From Methanosarcina spelaei (GTDB lineage Archaea; Halobacteriota; Methanosarcinia; Methanosarcinales; Methanosarcinaceae), in assembly GCF_002287235.1 (NCBI RefSeq), contig NZ_LMVP01000223.1, positions 1 to 64,000 on the forward strand: a stretch of DNA of 64,000 nucleotides. The letters are read 5' to 3'. Positions 8,391 to 17,402 of the stretch are shown piece after piece. Numbering within the stretch: the stretch's first letter is position 1; every line of letters starts with the position of its first letter. The position numbers and the translations under genes were made by a program. The notes under the pieces were generated by a model, which searched no databases, was not told the origin of the DNA, and saw only the letters and a program-made list of their open reading frames with translations.

Positions 8391-8554
8391 TAAGGAAAAA
8401 AAATCCTGATGTGAGATACTTGCAATTAAAAGATGAATAGAATTACTTATTCTAATTCTTCTAATACAGGCTCAAATAAATGAAAGTGCCTTCAAGTGTT
8501 TTCATACCAGATCTGATATTACAGGATTAAAAACCGAAAAAAGGAGGCCATATA

Positions 8555-9067
8555 TTGGTTAATAAAAAAATAATATTGAGTATACTTATTATAGGCTGTA
8601 TTGCCACCGTAGCAGGTGCAGGAACGTGGGCATACTACACAAGTTCTGCAACTAGTTCAGGAAACAGTTTTACTGCAGGAAATATGAATATTAGCGTAAC
8701 CCAAGAAATTGGTAACGTGTCGATAAAGCCAGGTGATGAACTTGGTGATAAGACTATTGTTGTTAAGAATGGAGGAAGCATTGCCATAGGAAAAATAAAC
8801 CTAACCTATAAACCCAGTAATAATCAGCTCAGCCAGCATATTGAATTTAGCAGTGTGGATATTGACGGCAAACAAATAGCTAAAAAAGGGGTACTTTCAG
8901 ATCTTAGTAGTCAAACCAGTGTATATGAACCAGATAACCCTATTCAACCTGGTAACAGCTTTAAGATTACATTAAACGATTTGAAAATGGACGATAAGGT
9001 TACAGAAGGTCAGGGTCAAACAAGCACTTTGGTTATAACACTTGAGGCAGAACAAGTGCATAAATGA
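8555..9067 (+). CDS. TasA/camelysin-like secreted protein with SipW-type signal peptide
   Basis: A 170-residue exported protein. Residues 3-26 form a hydrophobic signal segment, followed by GTWAYYTSSATSSGNSFTAG, the pattern of substrates of SipW-type signal peptidases (as in TasA and camelysin of bacilli). The rest is beta-rich, with ISVTQEIGNVSIKPGDELG and a hydrophobic ETLVITLEAE-like end. TTG at 8555 is supported by AGGAGG eight to nine bases upstream. A dedicated signal peptidase is encoded at 11423, with another likely substrate at 9281. By analogy it may form surface fibres or a matrix. That role is an inference. Confidence 0.75.
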   Translation: MVNKKIILSILIIGCIATVAGAGTWAYYTSSATSSGNSFTAGNMNISVTQEIGNVSIKPGDELGDKTIVVKNGGSIAIGKINLTYKPSNNQLSQHIEFSSVDIDGKQIAKKGVLSDLSSQTSVYEPDNPIQPGNSFKITLNDLKMDDKVTEGQGQTSTLVITLEAEQVHK

Positions 9068-9078
9068 AGGTGACTAAT

Positions 9079-9218
9079 AGAGCTAAAAGTTCCAAAAAAG
9101 TCAATAGTGACATACTGTAAAATGTTACAATAGAGTGTATATCGAGTACAAGCTAAGTTGTGATCTACTGTCAATTGTAAAAGTTACAGTAGGTCACAAC
9201 ACTTTTTGGACAGGCTCT
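9079..9218. mobile_element. Probable degenerate MITE, 140 bp
   Basis: The right end reads AGAGCCTGTCCAAAAAGTGT on the complement. The left end AGAGCTAAAAGTTCCAAAAAAG is similar with small indels. Inner stretches CATACTGTAAAATGTTAC and the complement of GTAAAAGTTACAGTAGG also pair. It lies between the TasA-like and PKD genes and may instead serve as a terminator hairpin. Confidence 0.45.
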
Positions 9219-9280
9219 AAAACCCAAATTCGTACACAAAGAAAACAGTACTTACTAGTAAAAACACTAGATGATCCAAA

Positions 9281-11275
9281 ATGAGAACATCTAATAAGAT
9301 TATTTTTTTGGGATTGATATTTGTTTTTCTCACCTTCACGTGTAGCACTTTACCTTTTTCAGATACATCCGCTTCTTTCAGTGATACAAAACATACGAAT
9401 GCTGAGATCACCGCAGGTCTCTGGGACACCCCAGCAAGCATGATTGGATTATCGGATCCTAATCTTACCGCAAAAAGCGAAAAACTCAATAGAACTGTTA
9501 ATAGTGCAAAAGGAGATAATGATTCAACATCCACTTACGAAAGTACCTTAGCCGAAAATTTTTCTAATAATGTAAGTTCATTTCTGAATAACATAAGTTC
9601 AGCAGAAAATCTGACTAATAATTCCTCTACAGCAGTAAACAGGACAATTACCCTGATAGAAGCCAGTGAAAACAACATGAGTTCAAGCATGGACTTGAGT
9701 TCAAGCATGGGCTCAAGTTCTGGTTCCACAACAACTATAGAAAAAGATGAGGAGATTACTCCGGTTGCAAACTTTAGAAGCAACGTAACTGAAGGTTATA
9801 CCCCCTTGACTGTACAGTTTACTGATCTTTCGGAAAATGTAACCGAATGGAACTGGGAATTCGGAGACGGAGATACTTCAAGTGAACAAGATCCAGTGCA
9901 TACTTACTCTGCAACAGGGACCTATGAAGTCAGCTTGATTGCAAACAATGAAAATGGTACAGATTCAAAGCTTGCCACAATAACCATTCATGAACAACCT
10001 GATGGAGCCATTCCGATTGCAAACTTCACCAGTAATGTAACAGATGGTTTTGCTCCTCTGACAGTTAAGTTTACAGATCTCTCGCAAAATGCAACTGAAT
10101 GGGACTGGAACTTTGGAGACGGAGATACTTCAACTCAGCAAAATCAGATGCATACCTTCTCAGTAGCGGGAAATTATAACGTTAACCTGACAGTAAGTAA
10201 CGAAAACAGCACTAGTTCAAAGCTTGCCACAATAAACGTTCATGAACAAATTGCAGTCATTCCGGTTGCAAACTTCACCAGTAATGTAACAGATGGTTTT
10301 GCTCCTCTGACAGTTCAGTTTACAGACAGCTCGAAAAATGCAACTGAGATAAACTGGAACTTCGGAGATGGAGATACTTCAACCGATCATGACCCAGTTC
10401 ATATTTACTCTGCATCAGGAAACTATAGCGTTAATTTGACAGTACGTAATGAAAATGGAACAAGCTCGAAACTCGCCACAATAACTGTTCAAAAGCAATT
10501 TGCCGGAACATTCCCAGTTGCAAACTTCAGCAGTAATGCAACTGAAGGTTATGCTCCTTTGACTGTACAGTTTACTGATCTTTCTGAAAATGCAACTGAA
10601 TGGAAATGGGATTTTGGAAATGGAGAAACTTCTACCGATCAGAACCCAGTGCATACTTTTTCAGAAGCAGGAAGTTATAAAGTTAACCTGACAGTAAACA
10701 ACGAAAACGGCACTGGTTCAAAACTTACTAGTTCAAAACTTACTAGTTCAAAACTTAACACAATAACCATTTTACAACCCATATTTCCGGTTGCAAATTT
10801 CACCAGTAATTTAACTGAGGGTTATACTCCTCTGACAGTTCAGTTTACTGACCTTTCGGAAAATGCAACTATGATAAACTGGAATTTTGGAGACGGAGAT
10901 ACTTCAACTGAGAAAAATCCGATGCATCTTTACTCAGCAGCAGGAAATTATAACGTTAACCTGACAGTAAATAACGAAAACGGCACCAGTTCAAAACTTG
11001 CCACAATAACCATTTTACAACCCATACTTCCGGTTGCAAACTTCACCAGTAATTTAACTGATGGATATGTTCCTTTGACAGTTCAGTTCACAGATCTTTC
11101 GGAAAATGTAACTGAATGGGAATGGGATTTTGGTGACGGAAGCACTTCAAGAGAGCAAGAACCTGTGCATACTTTTTCAGAAGCAGGAAATTATAGCGTT
11201 AACCTGACCGCAGACAATGATAATGGCACGAGTGCAAAAACAAGTAAAATTATTGTGAATGAAATTCCAAGGTAA
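9281..11275 (+). CDS. Secreted protein with six PKD domains and SipW-type N-terminus
   Basis: A 664-residue surface or secreted protein. The N-terminal hydrophobic stretch (about 7-25) leads into SASFSDTKHTNAEITAG, again resembling the SipW-substrate motif. Residues about 60-160 are Ser/Asn/Thr-rich with many N-x-S/T sites. Six PKD domains follow, each starting PVANFxSNxTxGxxPLTVxF and holding WxFGDGDTS. PKD domains are beta-sandwiches common in Methanosarcina surface-layer and adhesion proteins. Between repeats 4 and 5 a 15-base unit (TTCAAAACTTACTAG) occurs three times in frame, giving SSKLTSSKLTSSKL. There is no C-terminal membrane anchor. It is probably glycosylated and processed by the peptidase encoded next. 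Confidence 0.85.
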   Translation: MRTSNKIIFLGLIFVFLTFTCSTLPFSDTSASFSDTKHTNAEITAGLWDTPASMIGLSDPNLTAKSEKLNRTVNSAKGDNDSTSTYESTLAENFSNNVSSFLNNISSAENLTNNSSTAVNRTITLIEASENNMSSSMDLSSSMGSSSGSTTTIEKDEEITPVANFRSNVTEGYTPLTVQFTDLSENVTEWNWEFGDGDTSSEQDPVHTYSATGTYEVSLIANNENGTDSKLATITIHEQPDGAIPIANFTSNVTDGFAPLTVKFTDLSQNATEWDWNFGDGDTSTQQNQMHTFSVAGNYNVNLTVSNENSTSSKLATINVHEQIAVIPVANFTSNVTDGFAPLTVQFTDSSKNATEINWNFGDGDTSTDHDPVHIYSASGNYSVNLTVRNENGTSSKLATITVQKQFAGTFPVANFSSNATEGYAPLTVQFTDLSENATEWKWDFGNGETSTDQNPVHTFSEAGSYKVNLTVNNENGTGSKLTSSKLTSSKLNTITILQPIFPVANFTSNLTEGYTPLTVQFTDLSENATMINWNFGDGDTSTEKNPMHLYSAAGNYNVNLTVNNENGTSSKLATITILQPILPVANFTSNLTDGYVPLTVQFTDLSENVTEWEWDFGDGSTSREQEPVHTFSEAGNYSVNLTADNDNGTSAKTSKIIVNEIPR

Positions 11276-11422
11276 CCTAATTTGAAAGATTTTACTTCGT
11301 TTGAGTTTAGTAAAGGCTACGTCAGTGAAATATCTCTGGAAAAGACTGAACTCAAAAATTGAAACTTATCCAAATTAGGGTTGATAATTCTGAAAATAGA
11401 AGTTCCAGTACGGGAATAAAAA

Positions 11423-12460
11423 ATGAATAAAAAAGAAGTTCTTCAAGCAGCAATTGTCCTTATCATTGCGATTTTTCTGTTCAAGGCCTTGATTCCGTTC
11501 ATTACAGGATCAGAGAAAGCTTTTATAGTATTAAGCGGGAGCATGACGCCCCTAATGCTACCTGGAGATATAATAGTTGTAAAATCGGTAGACCTGAACG
11601 ACCTTACTGTTGGAGATATCTTAACTTTTCAGGATCCTGGAGGTAAACCTAATACCTACGTAACTCATCGGATCATCACCTTAAAAGAAGATAAGGAACT
11701 GATTTTTAAGACAAAAGGGGATGCAAACAATGCAGAAGACAACTTCAACGTGACCGCATCAAAAGCTGTCGGACAAATGGTCTTTGTCATCCCATTTGTA
11801 GGCTACCTACCGAAGATTGCAAAAAATAAAAATATTTTTTTCCTCATGGTTATATTGCCTGCAAGTTTAATCGTGATTGGTGAAATATGGAATATAATTC
11901 TATATAGTAGCCCTCAACATGCCAGAAAAATAGAAAGAAAACGCAAAAAAACAACGACGAAAGCTTTTTATGAAGTTAAAGGGAAGAAACTGACAGCACT
12001 CATTCTTATAAATGGGCTTATTTTTACAGGGATAATTACACAAAATCTGGGAGAAAATGGGCCTGTAATTCTAAATAAAGAAAACAATATAGAAAACTCA
12101 GGATTTCTTTCTATGATATATGTTTTCACGCCTGATGACCCAAAGCAAACACTTTCAATTGATCATTGGTACGGAGTGATTCCCCAGAATAATGAAACTC
12201 AAGTTATTGCGCCGGAAAATACCCCTGCAAAATTGAACACTGTCCCTTATATTCTGCCTGTTTTCTGGATACTAGAACTTACAAAAATAAATCCCTATCT
12301 TCCTGTAGCTGCCGAAATTGTAGTTTATGCCTCAATTTTTACACTAATATTACTTCCTATATGGTACAGGAAATCTACAATTGGAGGACGTAGGAAAAGG
12401 ATTAGATTTTACCGAATGTTTGCACAGTGGAAACGAACTTTCCGCTTTGTAAATTTATAA
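11423..12460 (+). CDS. SipW/Sec11-type signal peptidase I with C-terminal membrane extension
   Basis: A membrane serine peptidase that removes signal peptides outside the cytoplasm. An N-terminal membrane span (about 7-27) precedes the catalytic Ser40 in LSGSMTP. The general base is His, in YVTHRI near residue 83, rather than Lys, as in SipW and eukaryotic Sec11. TKGDANNAED holds the conserved acidic residue. After a second span (about 138-158) a basic linker and roughly 160 further residues with spans near 195 and 295 are present, much longer than minimal SipW. ATG at 11423. It lies directly after the two putative substrates, which points to a dedicated processing enzyme. Confidence 0.85.
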   Translation: MNKKEVLQAAIVLIIAIFLFKALIPFITGSEKAFIVLSGSMTPLMLPGDIIVVKSVDLNDLTVGDILTFQDPGGKPNTYVTHRIITLKEDKELIFKTKGDANNAEDNFNVTASKAVGQMVFVIPFVGYLPKIAKNKNIFFLMVILPASLIVIGEIWNIILYSSPQHARKIERKRKKTTTKAFYEVKGKKLTALILINGLIFTGIITQNLGENGPVILNKENNIENSGFLSMIYVFTPDDPKQTLSIDHWYGVIPQNNETQVIAPENTPAKLNTVPYILPVFWILELTKINPYLPVAAEIVVYASIFTLILLPIWYRKSTIGGRRKRIRFYRMFAQWKRTFRFVNL

Positions 12461-12631
12461 GGAAGTTAGCTTAACGATATGTAATAAAATAATATGCAAA
12501 TATAAGGATATATCAAAAAGTTTGTGAGCAAAAAGGCTGATTTGATGTCAATAAATATTTTGTAAATATCTTATTACTTTAATTATTTCGTTGTAAATAT
12601 GAAACAGATCTGGAACAAATTCAACTTTATC

Positions 12632-12650
12632 TTGAGCTCATCCTATAACC
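12632..12650. other. Solo MITE end
   Basis: TTGAGCTCATCCTATAACC resembles the left terminal repeat of the element at 7874-7892 (TTGAGCTCATCCCAAAACC). No partner end was found before the next gene, so this is probably a fragment. Confidence 0.4.
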
Positions 12651-12731
12651 GATTTTACTCTCAAAAATCAGTAAAATTTCAGAACTGTTTTTCACCTGAA
12701 TCAGGTTAATTACTAGTGTATCGATTCAAAA

Positions 12732-12768
12732 ATTGATCAATAATCGAAGGAAGAGTTTATTGATCAAT
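12732..12768. promoter_or_regulatory. Perfect 12-bp inverted repeat upstream of DUF5305-like gene
   Basis: ATTGATCAATAA at 12732-12743 and its exact complement at 12757-12768, with a 13-base spacer. Each arm contains the palindrome TTGATCAA. It lies about 210 bp before the next start. It could be an operator or a transcript hairpin. The rest of 12461-12979 holds no gene. Confidence 0.5.
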
Positions 12769-12979
12769 GAATAGGTTTAGAATTTCAGTTTTATGAGTGT
12801 ACTTAGGAATCGAAGTACTAGGATTACTGGGTTCAGAAAGAATATTGAGTTCTGGGACTAGCTATTAGATACCTTTAAATTTAGAATTAAATTTATAAAA
12901 TTGTGATTATAAAACATTTTGATTAAATTGGAATGTTTATTCATTAGGGAAATATGAAGGCGATATTCTGAAAATTCTA

Positions 12980-14101
12980 TTGTTTAAACTTAAAAATGCC
13001 ATAATAGACAGACATAAAATACTCATACTTTTATTTGGAATAATGCTGATTCTTTGCGGGTTCTGGACTTACGAAACTTCAAGGGCCGTCTATGAAGACA
13101 AAGATGAAGTAGTTACTCTATATACACATCATGGGTCCTATAATTATACGGTGCCTGTAACAAAGGAAAATCCACTCTACGGAAAAGGAACCACGCTTAA
13201 ATTGGGAATGCCTGCGTATTATTTTGCCGTATCTCCCACTGTTGACATGTCATTCACTTACAATCTTGAGGCTAATGATTCTTCTGATATCAGAGGAAAG
13301 ATACAAACAATAGTTGTTGCAACTGATAAGGGAGAATCTGAGACTGATGAATATTATGGAAATAATGGATCTGAAACTGAGGGATCAGGTAAAGAAGAGA
13401 AAATTTTCTGGCAGAAAGTATTTCCTTTGAAATATAAAGAAGGTACTGAAACCTGGACTGGAACATCCGTAACTAGAAACTTTTCCCTTAACGTGTCCGA
13501 AATTCACTCAATAGTTAAAGACGTTCAGGAACAGCTAGAATGCTCAGATGACGCAACAATAGAAATTGTAAATCGCGTCAGTTATAACGGAAAAATAAAC
13601 GGAGAGAACGTCCAGGGTACAAAAGATTTTGTTATACCTCTGGTAATAAGTTCTTCATACTATCAGATGCCTGAAGAACTGGAATTCAGTCAGGATACTA
13701 ATGTAACTAAAAAGATAAGTGTCAAAAATTCCCCTTCACTGTCAACCATTAAGATACCTCTACTCTTATTCCTGCTTAACCTGATTTTTGTTGGGGTTAC
13801 TCTACTCTGTGTGAAAACAAATAAAATCGAGCCGAATTATATTGAAAAACTAGAAAAGGAACGTAGCCGCGAACCTTTTAAGGAGTTCGTCAGCAAAGGC
13901 AAGCTTCCCGAAAATGTAAGTTCCCTTATCAAAGTTGAGATAGGTTCCCTCCAGGGACTTGTAGACGCAGCTGTTGATATGAATTCAAGGGTAATTTATG
14001 ATTCTGAATCAAGGATGTATTTCATGATTCATAGTAGCGTGCTGTACATTTTCTTTGATACACCAAAGAGAGAAAACAAAAACCTATCAAACTCAGATTG
14101 A
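12980..14101 (+). CDS. DUF5305-like membrane protein
   Basis: A 373-residue protein. An N-terminal membrane span (about 14-32) is followed by a large external domain with YNYTVPVTKENPLYGKG and YYFAVSPTVDMSFTY, typical of the DUF5305 family. A second span lies near 256-277, then a roughly 95-residue cytoplasmic tail (KIEPNYIEKLEKERS...). Archaeal DUF5305 proteins are often found beside SipW-like signal peptidases. The function is unknown, and a role in export or maturation of the SipW substrates is a guess from context. The start is TTG at 12980. An earlier ATG near 12955 hits a stop after five codons. Confidence 0.7.
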   Translation: MFKLKNAIIDRHKILILLFGIMLILCGFWTYETSRAVYEDKDEVVTLYTHHGSYNYTVPVTKENPLYGKGTTLKLGMPAYYFAVSPTVDMSFTYNLEANDSSDIRGKIQTIVVATDKGESETDEYYGNNGSETEGSGKEEKIFWQKVFPLKYKEGTETWTGTSVTRNFSLNVSEIHSIVKDVQEQLECSDDATIEIVNRVSYNGKINGENVQGTKDFVIPLVISSSYYQMPEELEFSQDTNVTKKISVKNSPSLSTIKIPLLLFLLNLIFVGVTLLCVKTNKIEPNYIEKLEKERSREPFKEFVSKGKLPENVSSLIKVEIGSLQGLVDAAVDMNSRVIYDSESRMYFMIHSSVLYIFFDTPKRENKNLSNSD

Positions 14102-14528
14102 TGTTGAGAGAACTAACTAGAAAAGTTGAAATTTATATATTTACTCCTTTATTTTTTCTTATTGGAAATTACACAAAAATTAAATTAGCAGTTATTTCGG
14201 AACGAAATTTTCTATAATTTGGGGAATATGTCCTACTTTAAGGTTATTTAGTTCTTGGGTTTCAAAATAATTTCATATTTGAGTATATATGTTTTAGGTA
14301 TTTTCTTGGATTGCTTATTTCCGTCCTCAAGATAATTTTTATTAGGCACGCAACATAGCACTGCAAATTAAACTCGAATCAAAACGAAAATTAAACAAGA
14401 TATAATAAGCAAAAGGAGAATTACAAACCATAACAAATAAGAAAGATAACTTCGTTAGTTGTAATACTATTTTTAAAAAAAGTTAGTTTTCAGAACTAGG
14501 CGCGATTTTCATACAGGATGTTTTCAGT
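14102..14528. other. AT-rich intergenic region, no gene seen
   Basis: It separates the surface-protein region from the cobalt/nickel transporter. No open frame or obvious hairpin was found. Confidence 0.6.
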
Positions 14529-15512
14529 ATGAGTACTCCGAATTTCCCATACGACTCAGAAGAAACGGAAACTTTCCCGAAAGAATCAACAGACAAAACA
14601 AGCCAGATATCCGGAACATGTTCCGAAAAATCGGGCAAAGCCTTCGAAAGAAGCGGCATTCCTGTACTGGAAGTCAGAGACTTATGCCATAGATATCCTC
14701 ATCTTGATTCGAACGCTCTGGATAGAGTCAATCTCAAAGTATTCAAAGGAGAAAGAGTTGCAGTGCTTGGGGCTAATGGAGCAGGAAAATCAACTTTGTT
14801 CAAACATCTTAACGGGATCCTTAGGCCTCTTTCAGGGGAAGTCCTGATAAAAGGGGAAAAAGTAACTAAGAAAAATCTCAGGAAATGCAGGGAAACCGTA
14901 GGAATCGTCTTCCAGGACCCTGATGACCAGGTGCTTGCTCCAAGTGTTGAAGAAGATATTGCTTTTGGGCCAATTAATATGGGTTTGCCCAGAAATGAAG
15001 TCGAAAGGAGAGTCAAAGAAGCCCTTGAAATGGTCGGACTCACAGGTTTTGAGGAAAGGGCCCCGCATCATCTTAGCGGAGGACAGAAGAAACTTGTAGC
15101 AATCGCAGGTATCCTTGCCATGCGCCCTGAAGTTATAGTCCTTGATGAGCCAACCGCCGGACTTGACCCTCTCAGTTCGGCTCGCGTTCTTGAGTTAATC
15201 ATGAAGATGAACAGGAAGCTTGGAATCACCCTGCTTCTTTCTACCCATGATGTGGATGTGGTCCCTTATTTTGCAGAAAGAGTTTTTGTTCTCCATCATG
15301 GAAGACTTGAAGCTGACGGAAGCCCGAATGAGATTTTCAGCGACCCCGAACTTCTTAGGAAAGCCCACCTCAGACTTCCGAGAGTGGCTGAAGTATTTGA
15401 AATGCTCCAGCAAAAAGGACTCAATGTTAACATACAGATAACAGCAGAAGCAGCCAGAGACGAAATATTGCAGCTCGTAAGCTTGGGACATCAAAAGGTG
15501 AAGCTTGAGTGA
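14529..15512 (+). CDS. cbiO: ECF transporter ATPase (CbiO-type, Co/Ni)
   Basis: The cytoplasmic ATP-hydrolysing subunit of an energy-coupling-factor transporter. An extra acidic, Ser/Thr-rich N-terminus of about 48 residues precedes the ABC core (VLEVRDLCHRYPHLD). Walker A GANGAGKST is near 81, Q-loop FQDPDDQ near 126, signature LSGGQKK near 182, Walker B VIVLDEPTAGLDP near 203 and the switch His in STHDVD near 240. ATG at 14529. The membrane subunit gene follows at once. CbiM and CbiN are 3.2 kb downstream. Substrate (Co2+ or Ni2+) is inferred from those partners and cannot be settled from sequence. Confidence 0.88.
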   Translation: MSTPNFPYDSEETETFPKESTDKTSQISGTCSEKSGKAFERSGIPVLEVRDLCHRYPHLDSNALDRVNLKVFKGERVAVLGANGAGKSTLFKHLNGILRPLSGEVLIKGEKVTKKNLRKCRETVGIVFQDPDDQVLAPSVEEDIAFGPINMGLPRNEVERRVKEALEMVGLTGFEERAPHHLSGGQKKLVAIAGILAMRPEVIVLDEPTAGLDPLSSARVLELIMKMNRKLGITLLLSTHDVDVVPYFAERVFVLHHGRLEADGSPNEIFSDPELLRKAHLRLPRVAEVFEMLQQKGLNVNIQITAEAARDEILQLVSLGHQKVKLE

Positions 15513-15546
15513 AAGCCGGAAAGAGTCCTTCAGAGGAGAAGTTTCA

Positions 15547-16353
15547 ATGGTAACGCTCACGGATATTGAACGCGAATCATATAAAGACAGTCCAGTACAC
15601 AGGCTTGACCCCAGGATAAAGCTGCTCTTTGCACTTGCAATAATCATTTATGCAGTTAGCCTGCCCCGGATTCACGAAAAAAATATGGTCCGCCTTTTTT
15701 CCATAGAGGTTTATTTGCTGCTTCTGGTGCTTGTTGCAGGGCTCGACTTAAGGTACTTTTTCCTTCGTGTTCTTACGATTTTACCGTTCGGACTTGCAAT
15801 TGTCCTTATCCAGCCATTCCTTAGACCTTCCTTTATAGAAAATTATACTCCATATCCTCTTGATCTGCCTTTCGGGCTCAGTATAACTTATGAAGGACTT
15901 AATTTTGGAAGCACACTGTTTGCGAAATTTCTGGTATGCATAACAGCTGTAATTCTATTTTCTTCTACTACGCGGCTCAGGGACATGGTTGCAGCTGCAA
16001 GCAGAATAGGTATCCCAGGTGAATTTACACTCCTTTTGAGCATGATGGTACGCTACCTCTTCCTTTTTTGGACTGTTCTCAAAAGGATAAAGACCGCACA
16101 GCAAACAAGGCTCTTTGATATATGGAACAAAGATGTGCCAAGAAGATGGATCATCGAGCAAGTAGGGAACAGCATGAGTTCAATTTTTATACGTTCCTAC
16201 GAGCAGGGAGAAAGGACCTATATAAGCATGCTTTGCAGAGGCTACGGAAGTGGTTACGAAAAGGCCTACTATAGAACAAAAATAAGAACTCAAGATATCT
16301 TGTTTCTGCTCCTGAGTGCAGGCTTCATATTATATATTCACATGTCTGTATGA
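15547..16353 (+). CDS. cbiQ: ECF transporter membrane subunit (CbiQ-type)
   Basis: The transmembrane coupling protein (T component) of the Co/Ni ECF transporter. It opens VHRLDPRIKLLFALAIIIYAVS, the usual CbiQ N-terminus. Several membrane spans follow (about 27-45, 62-80, 85-100, 240-260 in this numbering). The two cytoplasmic coupling helices contain the Ala-Arg-Gly-like motifs TAQQTRLFDI and MLCRGYGSG. ATG at 15547 is preferred because GGAGA lies eight bases upstream. The frame is also open to a TTG at 15505 that would overlap cbiO. The gene is 34 bp after cbiO, so probably co-transcribed. Confidence 0.88.
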   Translation: MVTLTDIERESYKDSPVHRLDPRIKLLFALAIIIYAVSLPRIHEKNMVRLFSIEVYLLLLVLVAGLDLRYFFLRVLTILPFGLAIVLIQPFLRPSFIENYTPYPLDLPFGLSITYEGLNFGSTLFAKFLVCITAVILFSSTTRLRDMVAAASRIGIPGEFTLLLSMMVRYLFLFWTVLKRIKTAQQTRLFDIWNKDVPRRWIIEQVGNSMSSIFIRSYEQGERTYISMLCRGYGSGYEKAYYRTKIRTQDILFLLLSAGFILYIHMSV

Positions 16354-17402
16354 GAGGACTGCTTACACTGCTTTTTAACATTTTCTGAGTTTCCACTTCT
16401 TTTCAACATTTTAGAAAATTGAGCATTAGAAGGCTTACAGGTAACAGAGAGAAGACAAATGTGAGACGTCTTGGACTTAATTTATCCGGATTGCAGGAAT
16501 TTGTTCTAATTTTTTCTTCCCCTAAATCAGAAAAATTGAGTTACTACCAAGAATCCTCTGTGGGACTGACTGCTTTTTCAACTGTGGGACTGACTGCTTT
16601 TTCAAATCTCTGTGCCTCCAGAAGAAGATTGACTGAGGCGTTTACAAATCCGATTTCTGAAAAAAGGAGAACTGGCAATAATTTTATTGCAGTCTATAAA
16701 ACACTTCCACGGAATTATAAAATAAAGATCTTTCTACTTTCCTTTTTTCGGCAGTGTTGATAATTTCACATAAATTTGAAACCAGTCTCAGAAACTAATA
16801 TCACTTAGTTCTATTGGTTGTTGTATTCTTCAGTGTCGCTCTTTACGACTAATGGTTTCGACTGAAGGAGTTTTATTTTCTGACACTTTATGCGTGCATT
16901 TTTTAGCCTAATACCACTTGCTCTTGCAATTTTCTCAGACATATTTTACTCCTTTCCTGACCTACAGGATTTTCTCAACTTCTTGTTCATACGTTTAACA
17001 GATTTCTTAAGATAGGTTAATTTCTATTGTTTATAATTTGAGTACAAAGTTAATAAATTTGTCTATAGAAATAATACCAGAGTGAAATTTAATAATAGAG
17101 ATCAGTTAAAAAGGTCATTTCAAAGAATACAAATATTTCAGTAGATGTGGATTCAATAGGTTTCTATAAGGCTATTTTGAGAATTAAAAGCTTTAAAATC
17201 CCCCATCCTCAGAGCCGGCACTCCTAAAAATATAAGTAATCTGAGTTTCTATCCGCGTACTGAATTTTAATATTGTTTGGTTTAGTAGGATAAAGTATTT
17301 ATTATTTAGGATATTTTAATATATAGTAATACTGAAATTAAATTTGTTAATACCTATTAACGTTTTGTTGTGGGAAAATAGGGTATAAAAGGGGTAGATA
17401 CG
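16354..17402. other. Long intergenic region with a 24-bp duplication
   Basis: TGTGGGACTGACTGCTTTTT plus CAAC is present twice in tandem at 16559-16606. A 113-codon open frame at 16419-16760 runs through it but lacks a recognisable domain or ribosome site, so it is not called. The rest is AT-rich with no feature recognised. Confidence 0.5.

Noticed and set aside
12632-12650. A full MITE at 12.6 kb
   Set aside because: Only one end was found. No inverted partner occurs before 12980.
16419-16760. 113-codon frame after cbiQ
   Set aside because: It contains a 24-bp DNA duplication, has no recognisable motif or good start signal, and could not be supported.
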